Shown one piece after another: positions 47,874-56,376 of a stretch of 64,000 bases of DNA. Source of the DNA: Zoogloea ramigera (GTDB lineage Bacteria > Pseudomonadota > Gammaproteobacteria > Burkholderiales > Rhodocyclaceae); NCBI RefSeq assembly GCF_006539865.1, contig NZ_BJNV01000012.1, positions 1 through 64,000 of the forward strand, read 5' to 3'. The notes below the pieces were generated by a model. That model saw nothing but the letters and a program-made list of their open reading frames with translations, did not search any database and was not told where the DNA came from. The position numbers and the translations under genes were made by a program. Position 1 is the first letter of the stretch, and every line of letters starts with the position of its first letter.

Positions 47874-48929
47874 TCAAACCCGCTTGAACAGGGGGCTGCG
47901 GACCTGCTGCGCATCGGCTGCCGAGAAGAATTTCTCGGTGTAGATGTCGTTCTCGAACAGCCGGCCCTGCATGAGCGTGGTGATGCAAGCGTCGATCATC
48001 ACCGGGGGCCCGCACAGGTAGGCCTTGTTGTTGCGGAAGTCGTTGTCGAAGTGCGCCTTCGCTGCGTCATGCACGTAGCCGCGGAAGCCCGTCCAGTCGG
48101 AATCGGCCGGCTCGTCGGACAGCGCCGGGACGTAAGTGAAGTTGGGGTGCTTCTCGGCGAGCGCCACGAATTCTTCGTGGTAGTAGAGCTCGTTGCGGGT
48201 GCGCTGACCATAGACCAGGGTGATCGGCAGCGTGCTGCCCTCTTCGAGCAGATCGAGGATCATCGAACGTGGGCTCGACAGGCCCGAGCCGCCTGCCATG
48301 AAGATGGACGCCGAGTTGGCCGACTTGCGCACGAAGAAGCGGCCATAGGGGCCGGAGATCTTGATGCGGTCGCCCGCCTTGAGCTGTTCGTGGAGGTAGG
48401 TGGTGCCCACGCCGCCCGGGACGATGCGAATGTTGAGCTCAACCTCGCGGCCGGTGGACGGCACGTTGGCGAGCGAGAAGGCACGGCTGATGTTGAGGCT
48501 GGGAAGGTGAACGTTGACGTACTGGCCAGCCTGAAAATGAATCGCCTCGTCGAGCTCGATGAAGATCGCCTTGATGGTCGGCGTCAGCGTTTCGATGCGC
48601 GACACCGTGCCGGGGAAATCCCGCACCGGGATGGATTCGGCATCCGGCTCTTCGTCGATTTCGGCCTCGATGGTCACGTCGCTCTGCAGGCGGGCACAGC
48701 AGGCCAGGGTCTTGCCCTCGTCCCGCTCGAAGTCCATCAGCGCGAAGCTGGAGGCCTCACCGTGATCCACCTCGCCGTCGGTCACGACCACCTTGCAGGT
48801 GGCGCACAGGCCGTGGCAGCACGCGTGGGGCAGCCAGATGCCGGCGCGCAGGGCGGCGTCGAGAATCGTCTGGTCGTCCTCGACTTCGATCGTCTGGCCG
48901 ATCGGTTCAATGGTCAGTTCGTAGGTCAT
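47874..48929 (-). CDS. dmpP: Phenol hydroxylase reductase component (P5)
   Basis: Carries electrons from NADH through FAD and a [2Fe-2S] cluster to the diiron oxygenase. N-terminal plant-type ferredoxin domain with cluster Cys37, 42, 45 and 77 (CX4CX2CX31C), then an FAD-binding barrel (GQYVNVHLPSLNISRAFS) and an NAD domain (MAGGSGLSSPRSMILDLL). 351 residues, the family length. Start ATG at 48929. Last of the six hydroxylase genes. Confidence 0.97.
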   Translation of the reverse strand: MTYELTIEPIGQTIEVEDDQTILDAALRAGIWLPHACCHGLCATCKVVVTDGEVDHGEASSFALMDFERDEGKTLACCARLQSDVTIEAEIDEEPDAESIPVRDFPGTVSRIETLTPTIKAIFIELDEAIHFQAGQYVNVHLPSLNISRAFSLANVPSTGREVELNIRIVPGGVGTTYLHEQLKAGDRIKISGPYGRFFVRKSANSASIFMAGGSGLSSPRSMILDLLEEGSTLPITLVYGQRTRNELYYHEEFVALAEKHPNFTYVPALSDEPADSDWTGFRGYVHDAAKAHFDNDFRNNKAYLCGPPVMIDACITTLMQGRLFENDIYTEKFFSAADAQQVRSPLFKRV

Positions 48930-49013
48930 GCTTTGTTATCCGTTCTCGGTCTGGCGAACTACTGGCTCGGCGCAGGGCGGCCCGCCACGGCGGGCCGCCC
49001 GTTTACAACGGGT

Positions 49014-49373
49014 TCAGCTGAAGGAACCCTTGATGCCGGTCAGGCCCGGCGTGCGTAAGCGGATCACGTCCTTGTGCTTCAGACCGTTCTCGGCCAGGGA
49101 CTTCTCCACGTCCGGCTGCCAGGGCTGGCCCGACTTCAGCCACTCGACCTTCGACCAGTCGATCTGGGCGAAATCCGGGTGGTAGCCGAAGACGCCCGGC
49201 AGCACGCCGGCGATGATGTCGCCGAAGCGCATCGCCGGCGGGAACGGGAAGGCGAAGGGGGCGCAGAACAGCAGATGGTCTTCCCAGCCGATGTAGAGCA
49301 GTTGGTTGCCGTGGAACTTGTCCACGGAGTCTGCGGGGGCAAATTGGTATTCCTTGACGGCAGCTACAGCCAT
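49014..49373 (-). CDS. dmpO: Phenol hydroxylase P4 component
   Basis: A small 119-residue subunit of the oxygenase. It matches DmpO: the segment GYHPDFAQIDWSKVEWLKSGQPWQP and the C-terminal GLKHKDVIRLRTPGLTGIKGS are characteristic. Start ATG at 49373; the frame continues upstream into dmpN. Located 62 bases after dmpN. Confidence 0.94.
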   Translation of the reverse strand: MAVAAVKEYQFAPADSVDKFHGNQLLYIGWEDHLLFCAPFAFPFPPAMRFGDIIAGVLPGVFGYHPDFAQIDWSKVEWLKSGQPWQPDVEKSLAENGLKHKDVIRLRTPGLTGIKGSFS

Positions 49374-49435
49374 GTCTTGTCTCCAGTTATTGGCGCACGA
49401 ACCGCGGGCCGGTGATGGGCCCGCGGCCGAGGGCA

Positions 49436-50989
49436 TCAGATGTTCTTGGTGGCCTGACCGTGCCAGGCTTCGAAGTTCTTCTGGTCTTCCGAACCTTCGA
49501 AATCGAGGTTGTCGCGGCCGTGCTCGAGGTGGTAGTACTTCAGCACCGCAGCCAGCGGGTCGAAGCCCTCGACCGTCGGATCGGTGCCCTCGGGGAAGCA
49601 GTTGCCCTGGTAGATCTGGTGCACCGGCAGCCAGGCCTGGACGTACTTCTCGGGCTCGTCTTCGAAGATCTTTTTGCAGTGATCCGAACAGAAGTGGTAC
49701 TTGTCTTCCTTGTAGTCGACTTCGCGGTAGCAGATCTTGGTGGGGTCACCCGGCTCGGTGAACACCAGCGGGATCTGGCAGGTCTGGCACAGCATGGGCA
49801 GCGTCTTGTTATAGAAGCGGTTGCCCTTGGCGGCTTGCTCGCGCCAGAACTCGTAGCGCGGGCGGTAGTGCTTGTCGAAGCTGTTCGGGTACTTCGCCGA
49901 CAGCCAGGCCATTTCGTCCTCGTCCGGCATCCAGCTGTGGAAGTTGGTGGCGGCACCGTAGTTGTAGAAGGTGCTCCAGGCCTGGTGCGACAGGTGGTCT
50001 TTTTCGAGGGCGATCTGGGCGGCACAGTCGGGCATCTTGATGCCGTAGCGGGCCAGATCCTTGAACAGCGCGCCACCGTTCTGCTCGAAGTAAACCTCCC
50101 AGGCCTCCTTCCAGCTCATCGTGCGCTTGGGCAGCATGTAGTCCATCATCATCGCGACGAGGGTCAGCACGCGGTAGCCGCGCCAGGTCCACTTGTCGAT
50201 CCAGCGCTGCACGATGGGCACGTTGGCCGGGTCTTGCTGCAGGATGAACTTGATGACTTCGAGGCCCAGGGTCATGTGGCGGGCTTCGTCGGACTGGGCC
50301 GAGAAACCGAAGGTCATGGTGCCCATGTCGCCGTTGTAGGCCGCGCCGGAAACGAAGGGCACGAACAGCAGGTTGGTCAGCACGTACTCGAACGAGAAGC
50401 CGATCGACACCATGAACTCGAACGGGCCGGCGGTGATGGCGTCGTCGAAGAAGCTCTTCGGCACCGACAGGAACCACACGCGGTCGTGGGCATGATGGAA
50501 GTCATGCATGCCGTTGTAGTACTTGTTGTAGTTCGAGACGGCGTGGACCTGGGTCTGGGCGTGACGGATCTCGTCGAGGGACTGCATCAGGCAGGCGACG
50601 CGCGGGCCGGGGCCGGGGAACTGGCGGCCGGCGTGGGCGAAGCCGCGGTGCGCCACATATTCGAGCGGGCTGATGCCGCTGATGAACAGCTTGACGGTGT
50701 TCAGGTAGCGGGCGTCGGTGACGTTGAGGTGGCCGTTGCTCTGGACGTAGGCGTCGAGCACCGAGTAGAGCTTGCGCTCCTTCTCGGACTGGTACTTCCA
50801 GTAGGCGTCCATGGTCAGGCGGAACGGGTCTTCCCACTTGTCCCAGTCGTGGATCTTGATCCCCTCGTAGGCGATGTACGGGTAGATGTCTTCCATCTTC
50901 TGGTAAGACGGCTTCCAGTCGAGGCCGCGCGTCATCACCGCGTAGCGCTCTTTCAGGCCGAGTTTTTTCTTGGCGACTTGCATGTCCAT
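49436..50989 (-). CDS. dmpN: Phenol hydroxylase P3 component, diiron oxygenase large subunit
   Basis: The catalytic subunit that hydroxylates phenol to catechol. 517 residues, with the two E-x-x-H diiron-binding motifs in LDEIRHAQTQ and SDEARHMTLG. The C-terminal part holds a Cys cluster (CQTCQIP and CSDHCKKIFEDEPEKY), a YHS-type zinc site known in this family. Start ATG at 50989, 22 bases after dmpM. Confidence 0.97.
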   Translation of the reverse strand: MDMQVAKKKLGLKERYAVMTRGLDWKPSYQKMEDIYPYIAYEGIKIHDWDKWEDPFRLTMDAYWKYQSEKERKLYSVLDAYVQSNGHLNVTDARYLNTVKLFISGISPLEYVAHRGFAHAGRQFPGPGPRVACLMQSLDEIRHAQTQVHAVSNYNKYYNGMHDFHHAHDRVWFLSVPKSFFDDAITAGPFEFMVSIGFSFEYVLTNLLFVPFVSGAAYNGDMGTMTFGFSAQSDEARHMTLGLEVIKFILQQDPANVPIVQRWIDKWTWRGYRVLTLVAMMMDYMLPKRTMSWKEAWEVYFEQNGGALFKDLARYGIKMPDCAAQIALEKDHLSHQAWSTFYNYGAATNFHSWMPDEDEMAWLSAKYPNSFDKHYRPRYEFWREQAAKGNRFYNKTLPMLCQTCQIPLVFTEPGDPTKICYREVDYKEDKYHFCSDHCKKIFEDEPEKYVQAWLPVHQIYQGNCFPEGTDPTVEGFDPLAAVLKYYHLEHGRDNLDFEGSEDQKNFEAWHGQATKNI

Positions 50990-51011
50990 TTTTTTGTCTC
51001 CTTTGGGGCTC

Positions 51012-51281
51012 TCAGGCGTTCCAGAAAAGGGTCATTTCGTCATCGGTCTGGTCGAGGTTGCCAGACATGGTGATCATGTGGATCTGCATTTCCTGCAGAT
51101 CGTAGGGGCGGCCGATCAGCTCTTCGATGGTTTCGCGACGCACGACCAGCTTGCCTTCGGCGTCGATCTTGACCATGGCCGGCTGCTCGTTGGCGACGGC
51201 ATGGGGGTTGTCCTGGAGGATGGCGTCGACGATCTGACGGGTATCTTCGTTGGTCTGCAGTGCGATGAATACGGTGGACAT
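51012..51281 (-). CDS. dmpM: Phenol hydroxylase P2 regulatory (coupling) protein
   Basis: An 89-residue cofactor-free effector of the MmoB/DmpM family that tunes the oxygenase. Family features are FIALQTNEDTRQIVDAIL near the start and IGRPYDLQEMQIHMITMSGN near the end. Start ATG at 51281, 10 bases after dmpL. The frame runs upstream inside dmpL and is not used. Confidence 0.95.
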   Translation of the reverse strand: MSTVFIALQTNEDTRQIVDAILQDNPHAVANEQPAMVKIDAEGKLVVRRETIEELIGRPYDLQEMQIHMITMSGNLDQTDDEMTLFWNA

Positions 51282-51291
51282 CAGGATTCCC

Positions 51292-52287
51292 TTACAGAGC
51301 CACGCCGGCCTTGGCCATGCGGGCGTTAAATTGCTGGACGACTTCACCCACCAGCTCATCGGTACGATCGCCCAGGGCGATGCGGGCCACCGGCACCAGC
51401 GCGGCAGCGGCGCGGTCACGCCACTCGGTGATCCACTTGGTCAGGATGGCCTTGTTTTCGTCGGACTCGGCGGCGGCCGTCTTGACGGTCGCGTCGGCCC
51501 ACTTCTTGGTTTCGGCGAACCAGTCGGTCATGAACTGGGTGAGCATGGCCACCGAGGTGCCGCCCTTGGCCGAGAGCACATCGTCGATGATGGTTTCGTA
51601 CACCAGCGGGTAGAGCAGGCCGTCAAGCACGACGTTCTGGACGACGAACAGCTCGAACGGGTCCTTGAGCACCATGCTGTCTTCGACGAAACGGCGCAGG
51701 CCCTGCCAGGTGTCGTCTTCCATCCAGGCCGTCTTGGCCTCGTCGAGCACATCGACACCACCCAGCAGCAGGCCGACGCGGGTGAGGTACTGGGCGATGC
51801 CCAGCTGGTCCATCGAGTGGTAGATGTGCGGCTGCGAGAAACCCGTGCCGTAGCCGTACGCGCAGACTGCCGCGTTGTTCATGTTGGAGCCCCAGGCCAC
51901 GTGACGCAGCGGCACCAGCAGCTTCAGCACGGTGTCACGCACCTCTTCGGGCAGGTTGGCAGCGAGGCCGCGGCTCTCGACGAAGTCGAAGTTGGCCTCG
52001 GCGGTGTCCTGCTGCTTGGCCCGGGCCATCGTGTAGGCGCCGTAGTAGAACTGGCGCGGATCCTTGAAGGAATACCAGTCGGCCATCTTGATGACCGTGC
52101 GTGCACGGTCGTAGATCAGGTGATCAGGATCCCAGGTCGGCCGATAGTGGTAGTTGGCTTCCTGCTGCATGTCCAGGGTGCCTTCCTGGTAACGCGTGGC
52201 AGGCTTGTCCGCGCCGATACGGCGGGCGATGTTGTCGAAGGTGTGCCGCAGCGGCTTGATGGCGATGGTTTGCAGGTCGATTTGCAT
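51292..52287 (-). CDS. dmpL: Phenol hydroxylase P1 component, oxygenase small subunit
   Basis: The 331-residue beta-type subunit of the oxygenase hexamer. Features of DmpL include ANYHYRPTWDPDHLIYDRART and WYSFKDPRQFYYGAYTMARA. It has the ferritin-like fold of the large subunit but lacks the diiron ligands. Start ATG at 52287, 47 bases after dmpK. Confidence 0.96.
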   Translation of the reverse strand: MQIDLQTIAIKPLRHTFDNIARRIGADKPATRYQEGTLDMQQEANYHYRPTWDPDHLIYDRARTVIKMADWYSFKDPRQFYYGAYTMARAKQQDTAEANFDFVESRGLAANLPEEVRDTVLKLLVPLRHVAWGSNMNNAAVCAYGYGTGFSQPHIYHSMDQLGIAQYLTRVGLLLGGVDVLDEAKTAWMEDDTWQGLRRFVEDSMVLKDPFELFVVQNVVLDGLLYPLVYETIIDDVLSAKGGTSVAMLTQFMTDWFAETKKWADATVKTAAAESDENKAILTKWITEWRDRAAAALVPVARIALGDRTDELVGEVVQQFNARMAKAGVAL

Positions 52288-52334
52288 CTATTTCTCCTCC
52301 TTGTTGTGTCGAATCCGGGCTTGCGCCGGAGTTG

Positions 52335-52598
52335 TCAGCGAAAGCGCTGGTGGGTCGCCTCGTGCAGCGTCCAGTTGAAGTCTCCATCCCCCTCTTCATC
52401 CGGGCGCGTGCCTTCCAGAAGGACCACCCGGTTCATCCGGCAAAAGTCTTCGTAGGCGGCCTCGGGCAGCAGCATCTCAACGAAGATCGTCGGATCGGAA
52501 ATGGAAAACTCGAACTCCACCAACCCGTCCGGTCGCCTTTCAACGAGTCGGACATACTTGCGATTCATGTCTACCGGTTTCTCTGTCGGCTCGCTCAT
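52335..52598 (-). CDS. dmpK: Phenol hydroxylase P0 assembly/activity component
   Basis: An 87-residue protein of the DmpK family, needed in vivo for a functional diiron oxygenase but not part of the final complex. Features: NRKYVRLVERRPDGLVEFEFSISDP and EDFCRMNRV. The ATG at 52598 has AGAGGAAG upstream. First gene of the hydroxylase operon, behind the sigma-54 promoter. Confidence 0.95.
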   Translation of the reverse strand: MSEPTEKPVDMNRKYVRLVERRPDGLVEFEFSISDPTIFVEMLLPEAAYEDFCRMNRVVLLEGTRPDEEGDGDFNWTLHEATHQRFR

Positions 52599-52638
52599 TA
52601 CTTCCTCTGTCTGGTCGGGGAACTGCACCTTTCCTATA

Positions 52639-52653
52639 TCAAGCGACGTGCCA
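52639..52653 (-). promoter_or_regulatory. Sigma-54 promoter of the phenol hydroxylase operon
   Basis: On the minus strand: TGGCAC, 5 bases, TTGAT, against the consensus TGGCAC-N5-TTGCA/T. It lies about 40 bases before the dmpK start, at the expected distance from an IHF site and an upstream palindrome. Confidence 0.85.
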
Positions 52654-52660
52654 GGTTCGA

Positions 52661-52673
52661 CAAGAAATTGATT
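52661..52673 (-). promoter_or_regulatory. IHF binding site
   Basis: On the minus strand AATCAATTTCTTG matches WATCAANNNNTTR exactly. It lies between the sigma-54 promoter and the putative activator site, where IHF bends DNA in Po/Pu-type promoters. Confidence 0.7.
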
Positions 52674-52700
52674 TAGAACAAAAATTTATTTTCCGATAAA

Positions 52701-52711
52701 AATTTTCGAGA
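52701..52711 (-). promoter_or_regulatory. TCTCGANATTT motif, copy 3 (one mismatch)
   Basis: On the minus strand TCTCGAAAATT, within TTTTTCTCGAAAATT, between the IHF site and the putative activator site of the hydroxylase promoter. Confidence 0.35.
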
Positions 52712-52728
52712 AAAACCCTGATGCGGGC

Positions 52729-52743
52729 TCAACCAATTGATGA
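52729..52743. promoter_or_regulatory. Putative DmpR-type upstream activator site
   Basis: TCAACCAATTGATGA is an imperfect palindrome like the TTGATCAATTGATCAA sites of DmpR/MopR. It lies about 75 bases upstream of the -24 element. A weaker second half-site region (TTGCTGCAATGCAA) follows at about 52744. Confidence 0.55.
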
Positions 52744-53079
52744 ATTGCTGCAATGCAACTTGATGTTCTGGTTAATAGGCTCATAAGTAGAATTTAGCCC
52801 CACCGAATCCGCCCTTGAACAGCACGGACCGCCAGAGACAAGGCCTGCGCAGCGGTTCGCGCTCCGCATCGATGCACACCCCGTCACCTGCTCCATCGCC
52901 CCACCGCTCGTACTACGCATATTTCATACCTGCCGCCTGCGCGACCACCGGCCTGGCCGACGGGCACCGACGCCCCGCCGTTGCCACAAGTCACCCCGAC
53001 ATCCCTGGAGCGGCGGGAGAGACGGGGCTTTCCCCGCCAGATATTGGCTCCGGGAGACGGGCGCCCAAGCCGGGCGCAC

Positions 53080-53110
53080 AAAAAAAGGCCGCCACGAAAA
53101 CGTGGCGGCC
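53080..53110 (-). terminator. Terminator after the ferredoxin gene
   Basis: GGCCGCCACG, loop AAAA, CGTGGCGGCC: perfect 10-base arms, with seven A on each side, so it ends in seven T on the minus strand. It isolates the ferredoxin gene from the hydroxylase promoter. The rest of 52745-53206 holds no gene I can support. Confidence 0.9.
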
Positions 53111-53206
53111 AAAAAAACCGGGGAGCCTGACAGGAGGGAGGGATCTGCCAGCTTGATGCTCCCGGTCGCAAAAACTAAAAACCCGAACTGCGCTACAAAA
53201 AACCAC

Positions 53207-53551
53207 TCACGGCTTGGGCAACTTCTCCGGACACGGCCCGGTCACACCTCCGAAGGCCTTGATCATCTTGCCCTGGACTTCCAGCCGGATCTCGCTGCGC
53301 GGATAGACCCGGCAGGCCAGCACGATGCCCTGGGCGATCTCTTCGGCGCTCACATAGGAGCGGCTCATCTTGCGCGCCTCGTACTCGCCGGAAATGATCT
53401 GCACCTTGCACACCCCGCAGCCACCACCACGGCAGCCGACCGGAATGCCCCGCCGGCCCAGGGCCTCCATGCCCCGCAACAAATCCTGATCGGAGGCGCA
53501 GAGGTAGGTTTCAGCGCTGTTTTCGATATGAACCAAAAATTTTTCTGCCAT
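53207..53551 (-). CDS. dmpQ: DmpQ/XylT-type [2Fe-2S] ferredoxin
   Basis: Chloroplast-type ferredoxin that re-reduces the oxidised iron of catechol 2,3-dioxygenase and so reactivates it. 114 residues with cluster Cys40, 45, 48 and 80 (CX4CX2CX31C; GCRGGGCGVCK and LACRVYP). Start ATG at 53551 with GGGGAGA before it. In canonical dmp operons this gene lies between dmpP and dmpB; here it is a separate unit upstream of dmpK, divergent from the regulator. Confidence 0.9.
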   Translation of the reverse strand: MAEKFLVHIENSAETYLCASDQDLLRGMEALGRRGIPVGCRGGGCGVCKVQIISGEYEARKMSRSYVSAEEIAQGIVLACRVYPRSEIRLEVQGKMIKAFGGVTGPCPEKLPKP

Positions 53552-53618
53552 TTCTCCCCTCCCCCCATGCGGACACTCTTGTCGGTGAACCTGCAAGGTC
53601 GAGATTTCTTCACCGTTT

Positions 53619-53629
53619 TCTCGAGATTT
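53619..53629 (+). promoter_or_regulatory. TCTCGANATTT motif, copy 4, with a half-copy 22 bp away
   Basis: TCTCGAGATTT; TCGAGATTT also occurs at 53599-53607, two helical turns away. Both lie between the ferredoxin start and the divergent regulator gene. Confidence 0.5.
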
Positions 53630-53809
53630 TGTATTATTATCGTAGTTAAGCAATAACACAAGCTTATTTATTCATAAGCCGAGGCTATGCACTGAGCCCT
53701 TCGAAGCGGGTCGGTGCGCGTGGTATAAAAGCACACAACCGCTGCCCCGGCCGATCTTGCCGGTCATCACAACTTCTACCGAGCAGCGGAGAAGACCGGA
53801 GGAGAGAAC

Positions 53810-55483
53810 GTGAGCACCACCCGATACCCGCCGGATAGCGACCTGCGCAATCTCGTTCGCTTTTGCGCCGACAAGGGGCTGATCTGGCTCGACGAAAACC
53901 GCATGCTCCTGATGCACACCGCCGCCCTGTCGGCCCTGCGCAAGGAGCTCATCGACTCGGTAGGCATCGATCAGGCCCGCCGCATACTCACCCGGATGGG
54001 CTACGCCTCGGGCACCCGTGACGCGGAACTCGCCAAAAAGGTGAGGTTCGGGCGCAGCGAGCAGGATGCCTTCGTCGCCGGCCCCCAGCTGCACATGCTC
54101 GAAGGCAGCGTGATCGTCACCCCGGTCAAGATCGAGATGGATGTGCCGAGCGGGCATTTCAGTGGCGAATTCCTGTGGGACAACTCCTACGAAGCCGAAG
54201 TCCACGTCCGCGAATACGGCCAGACCCACGACTCCGTCTGCTGGATGCAGATCGGCTACGCCTCGGGTTACACCTCGGCCTTCATGGGGCGCTTCATCCT
54301 GTTCAAGGAAGTCGAGTGCGCCGCCACCGGGCGCAACCAGTGCCGCATCGTCGGCAAGCCGGTCGAAGAGTGGCCCGACGCCCACGAACTAACCCCCTAC
54401 TACGAAGCCGACTCCATCCTCAACCACATGCTCGAATTGCGCGGCCAGGTGGACGCCTTGCGCGCCTCCATCGAAGGTAGCCGGCAACCCCAGAACCTCA
54501 TCGGCTCATCGCCGGGCTTTCGCCGCGCCTATTCGCTGATCGACAAGGCCGCGGTAACCCAGGTCACCGTCCTGCTGCTGGGAGAGACCGGCGTCGGCAA
54601 GGAGCGTTTCGCGCGCGCCCTCCACGACATGAGCCGACGCTCGGCAAACCCCTTCGTCGCCGTCAACTGCGCCGCCCTGCCCCACGAGCTGATCGAATCC
54701 GAGCTCTTCGGCGTCGAGAAAGGCGCCTTCACTGGCGCCCACGCGTCGCGGATGGGCAAGTTCGAGCGGGCCGAGGGCGGCACCCTCTTCCTCGACGAAG
54801 TCGGCGAGCTCCCCCTCTCCGCCCAGGCCAAGCTGCTGCGCGTTTTGCAGGAGGGCGAGATCGAGCGCCTCGGTGACGAACGGGTCCGCAAGATCAATGT
54901 GCGCCTCGTCGCTGCCACCAACGTCGACCTGCAGGCCGCCGTCAAGGCCGGGCGTTTCCGCAGCGACCTGTTCTACCGGCTCAACGTTTACCCGGTCACC
55001 ATCCCGCCCCTGCGCGAGCGCCTCACCGACATCCCGCCGATGGTCGAGGCGATGCTGCACCGCTTCAGCGCACTCCACGACAAACATGTCGCCGGCGTCA
55101 CCGACAAGGCCATGCGCGCCCTCAAGTCTTACGCCTGGCCGGGCAACATCCGCGAACTCGAGAACATCATCGAACGGGGGATCATCCTCACCCCCCAGAA
55201 CGACTGGATAGAAATCGAACACCTCTTCGCCGAGAGCTATGACAACGACGACGCCGAGCACTTCGTCGATGCCGCCGGCAGCCTGGCCGACGCCGAGGTC
55301 GTGCTCGGCAATCTGTGCTCCCGGGTGATCGAGTCCGGGGTCGGTCTCGACGCCCTCGAGGAAGCCCTGATCCAGCATGCGGTGCGCGAATCCGGTGGCA
55401 ACCTGTCGCGCGCGGCGCGCCTCCTGCGCATCACCCGACCCCAGCTCAACTACCGTCTCAAGAAGCAAAGCAGCGGCCAATGA
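53810..55483 (+). CDS. dmpR: Sigma-54-dependent phenol-responsive activator (DmpR/MopR type)
   Basis: Activates the phenol hydroxylase promoter with RNA polymerase-sigma-54. The 557 residues comprise an XylR-type N-terminal domain and V4R domain (to about 210), the AAA+ domain with Walker A GETGVGKE (258-265) and the sigma-54 contact GAFTGA (305-310), and a C-terminal Fis-type helix-turn-helix ([20 protein letters not shown]). The zinc set Cys144, Glu167, Cys170, Cys178 and the phenol-contact pair His95 and Trp123 match MopR at a constant offset of 11 residues. GTG start at 53810 with GGAGGAGA upstream. Confidence 0.95.
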   Translation: MSTTRYPPDSDLRNLVRFCADKGLIWLDENRMLLMHTAALSALRKELIDSVGIDQARRILTRMGYASGTRDAELAKKVRFGRSEQDAFVAGPQLHMLEGSVIVTPVKIEMDVPSGHFSGEFLWDNSYEAEVHVREYGQTHDSVCWMQIGYASGYTSAFMGRFILFKEVECAATGRNQCRIVGKPVEEWPDAHELTPYYEADSILNHMLELRGQVDALRASIEGSRQPQNLIGSSPGFRRAYSLIDKAAVTQVTVLLLGETGVGKERFARALHDMSRRSANPFVAVNCAALPHELIESELFGVEKGAFTGAHASRMGKFERAEGGTLFLDEVGELPLSAQAKLLRVLQEGEIERLGDERVRKINVRLVAATNVDLQAAVKAGRFRSDLFYRLNVYPVTIPPLRERLTDIPPMVEAMLHRFSALHDKHVAGVTDKAMRALKSYAWPGNIRELENIIERGIILTPQNDWIEIEHLFAESYDNDDAEHFVDAAGSLADAEVVLGNLCSRVIESGVGLDALEEALIQHAVRESGGNLSRAARLLRITRPQLNYRLKKQSSGQ

Positions 55484-55689
55484 ATCCACTCGGCGGCAAG
55501 GGCTGATTGCGGGCCCGGGCGACTGTTGCTGCAGCGCAACAATTCGTATTGCACACGTCAAATTTTTGATCTGCAATGCTTCATGCACCAAAGCGGTGTG
55601 CTATCTTTTTGAGGTGAGATATCGATGAGTCGCTGATCGACGTCATCTCTAAACAAACTTCTAAGACCCAAGTGCGGAGGAACGGATAT

Positions 55690-56193
55690 ATGGCAACCAA
55701 GAACGAACAGCAACTCAACGAAATCCAGAAGAAGAACCTCGAAGCCGCCATGCGTCTGGCCCAGCTCTCCATCGAGAACTCCCAGCGCATCATGGAACTG
55801 CAGGTTGGCACCGCCAAGTCCCTGTTTGAAGAGGGCGTCGCCAACGCCAAGGCCCTCTCCTCCGTCAAGGACCCGGCCGAAGCCATGAACCTGCGCACCG
55901 CCTACGCCCAGAGCACCACCGAGAAGATGCTGTCCTGTGCCCGCGAGATCGCCGAGATCACCGCCAAGACCCAGGCCGAAGTCGGCAAGATGGTCAGCGA
56001 GCAGCTCACCGGCGGCGGCGCCGACATGTTCGAATCGATCCAGAAGATGTTCAAGGGCATGCCCGTCGGCGACCACAACGCCCTCGGCACCATCCAGGGC
56101 GCCATGGACACCGCCCGCGCTGCCTACGAGCAGATGACCAAGGCCTCCACCGAAGCCTTCCAGGCCTTCACCAAGATGGGTGGCAAGAAGTAA
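55690..56193 (+). CDS. phaP: Phasin family protein
   Basis: A 167-residue, mostly helical protein that coats polyhydroxyalkanoate granules. The phasin pattern is clear: NEIQKKNLEAAMRLAQLSIENSQRIMELQ, then AKSLFEEGVANAKAL and AYEQMTKASTEAFQAF. Start ATG at 55690 with GGAGGAAC upstream; an ATG-less extension to 55672 is not used. Upstream TGC-rich inverted sequences (GCAACAATTCGTATTGC at about 55535) could bind a PhaR-type repressor. A terminator follows. Confidence 0.93.
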   Translation: MATKNEQQLNEIQKKNLEAAMRLAQLSIENSQRIMELQVGTAKSLFEEGVANAKALSSVKDPAEAMNLRTAYAQSTTEKMLSCAREIAEITAKTQAEVGKMVSEQLTGGGADMFESIQKMFKGMPVGDHNALGTIQGAMDTARAAYEQMTKASTEAFQAFTKMGGKK

Positions 56194-56216
56194 TCGGGTT
56201 TCACCGCTGCTTCAAG

Positions 56217-56243
56217 ACGGCGCCTTCGGGCGCCGTTTTTTTT
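56217..56243 (+). terminator. Terminator after phasin gene
   Basis: ACGGCGCC, loop TTCG, GGCGCCGT, then eight T. Twenty-four bases past the phasin stop. Confidence 0.93.
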
Positions 56244-56376
56244 GGTCCGTGCCGTGCGCCATGCCAGCTCGGTAAATCGATCTCGACGGGCGTCCACCGA
56301 GCGCCAGCCTTAATCAAACCGTCACCTGCAGCCCCCATCATCGCGCCCCATTCGAAGCCCACCGGAGATCTGCAGC

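Noticed and set aside
52815-53156. 113-codon plus-strand frame in the phenol promoter gap
   Set aside because: It reads through the ferredoxin terminator hairpin and has low-complexity composition, with no ribosome binding site.
56290-56376. Pho box before the PhoX-type gene
   Set aside because: A CGTCACC fragment is present but no pair of CTGTCAT-like direct repeats at 11-base spacing could be found.
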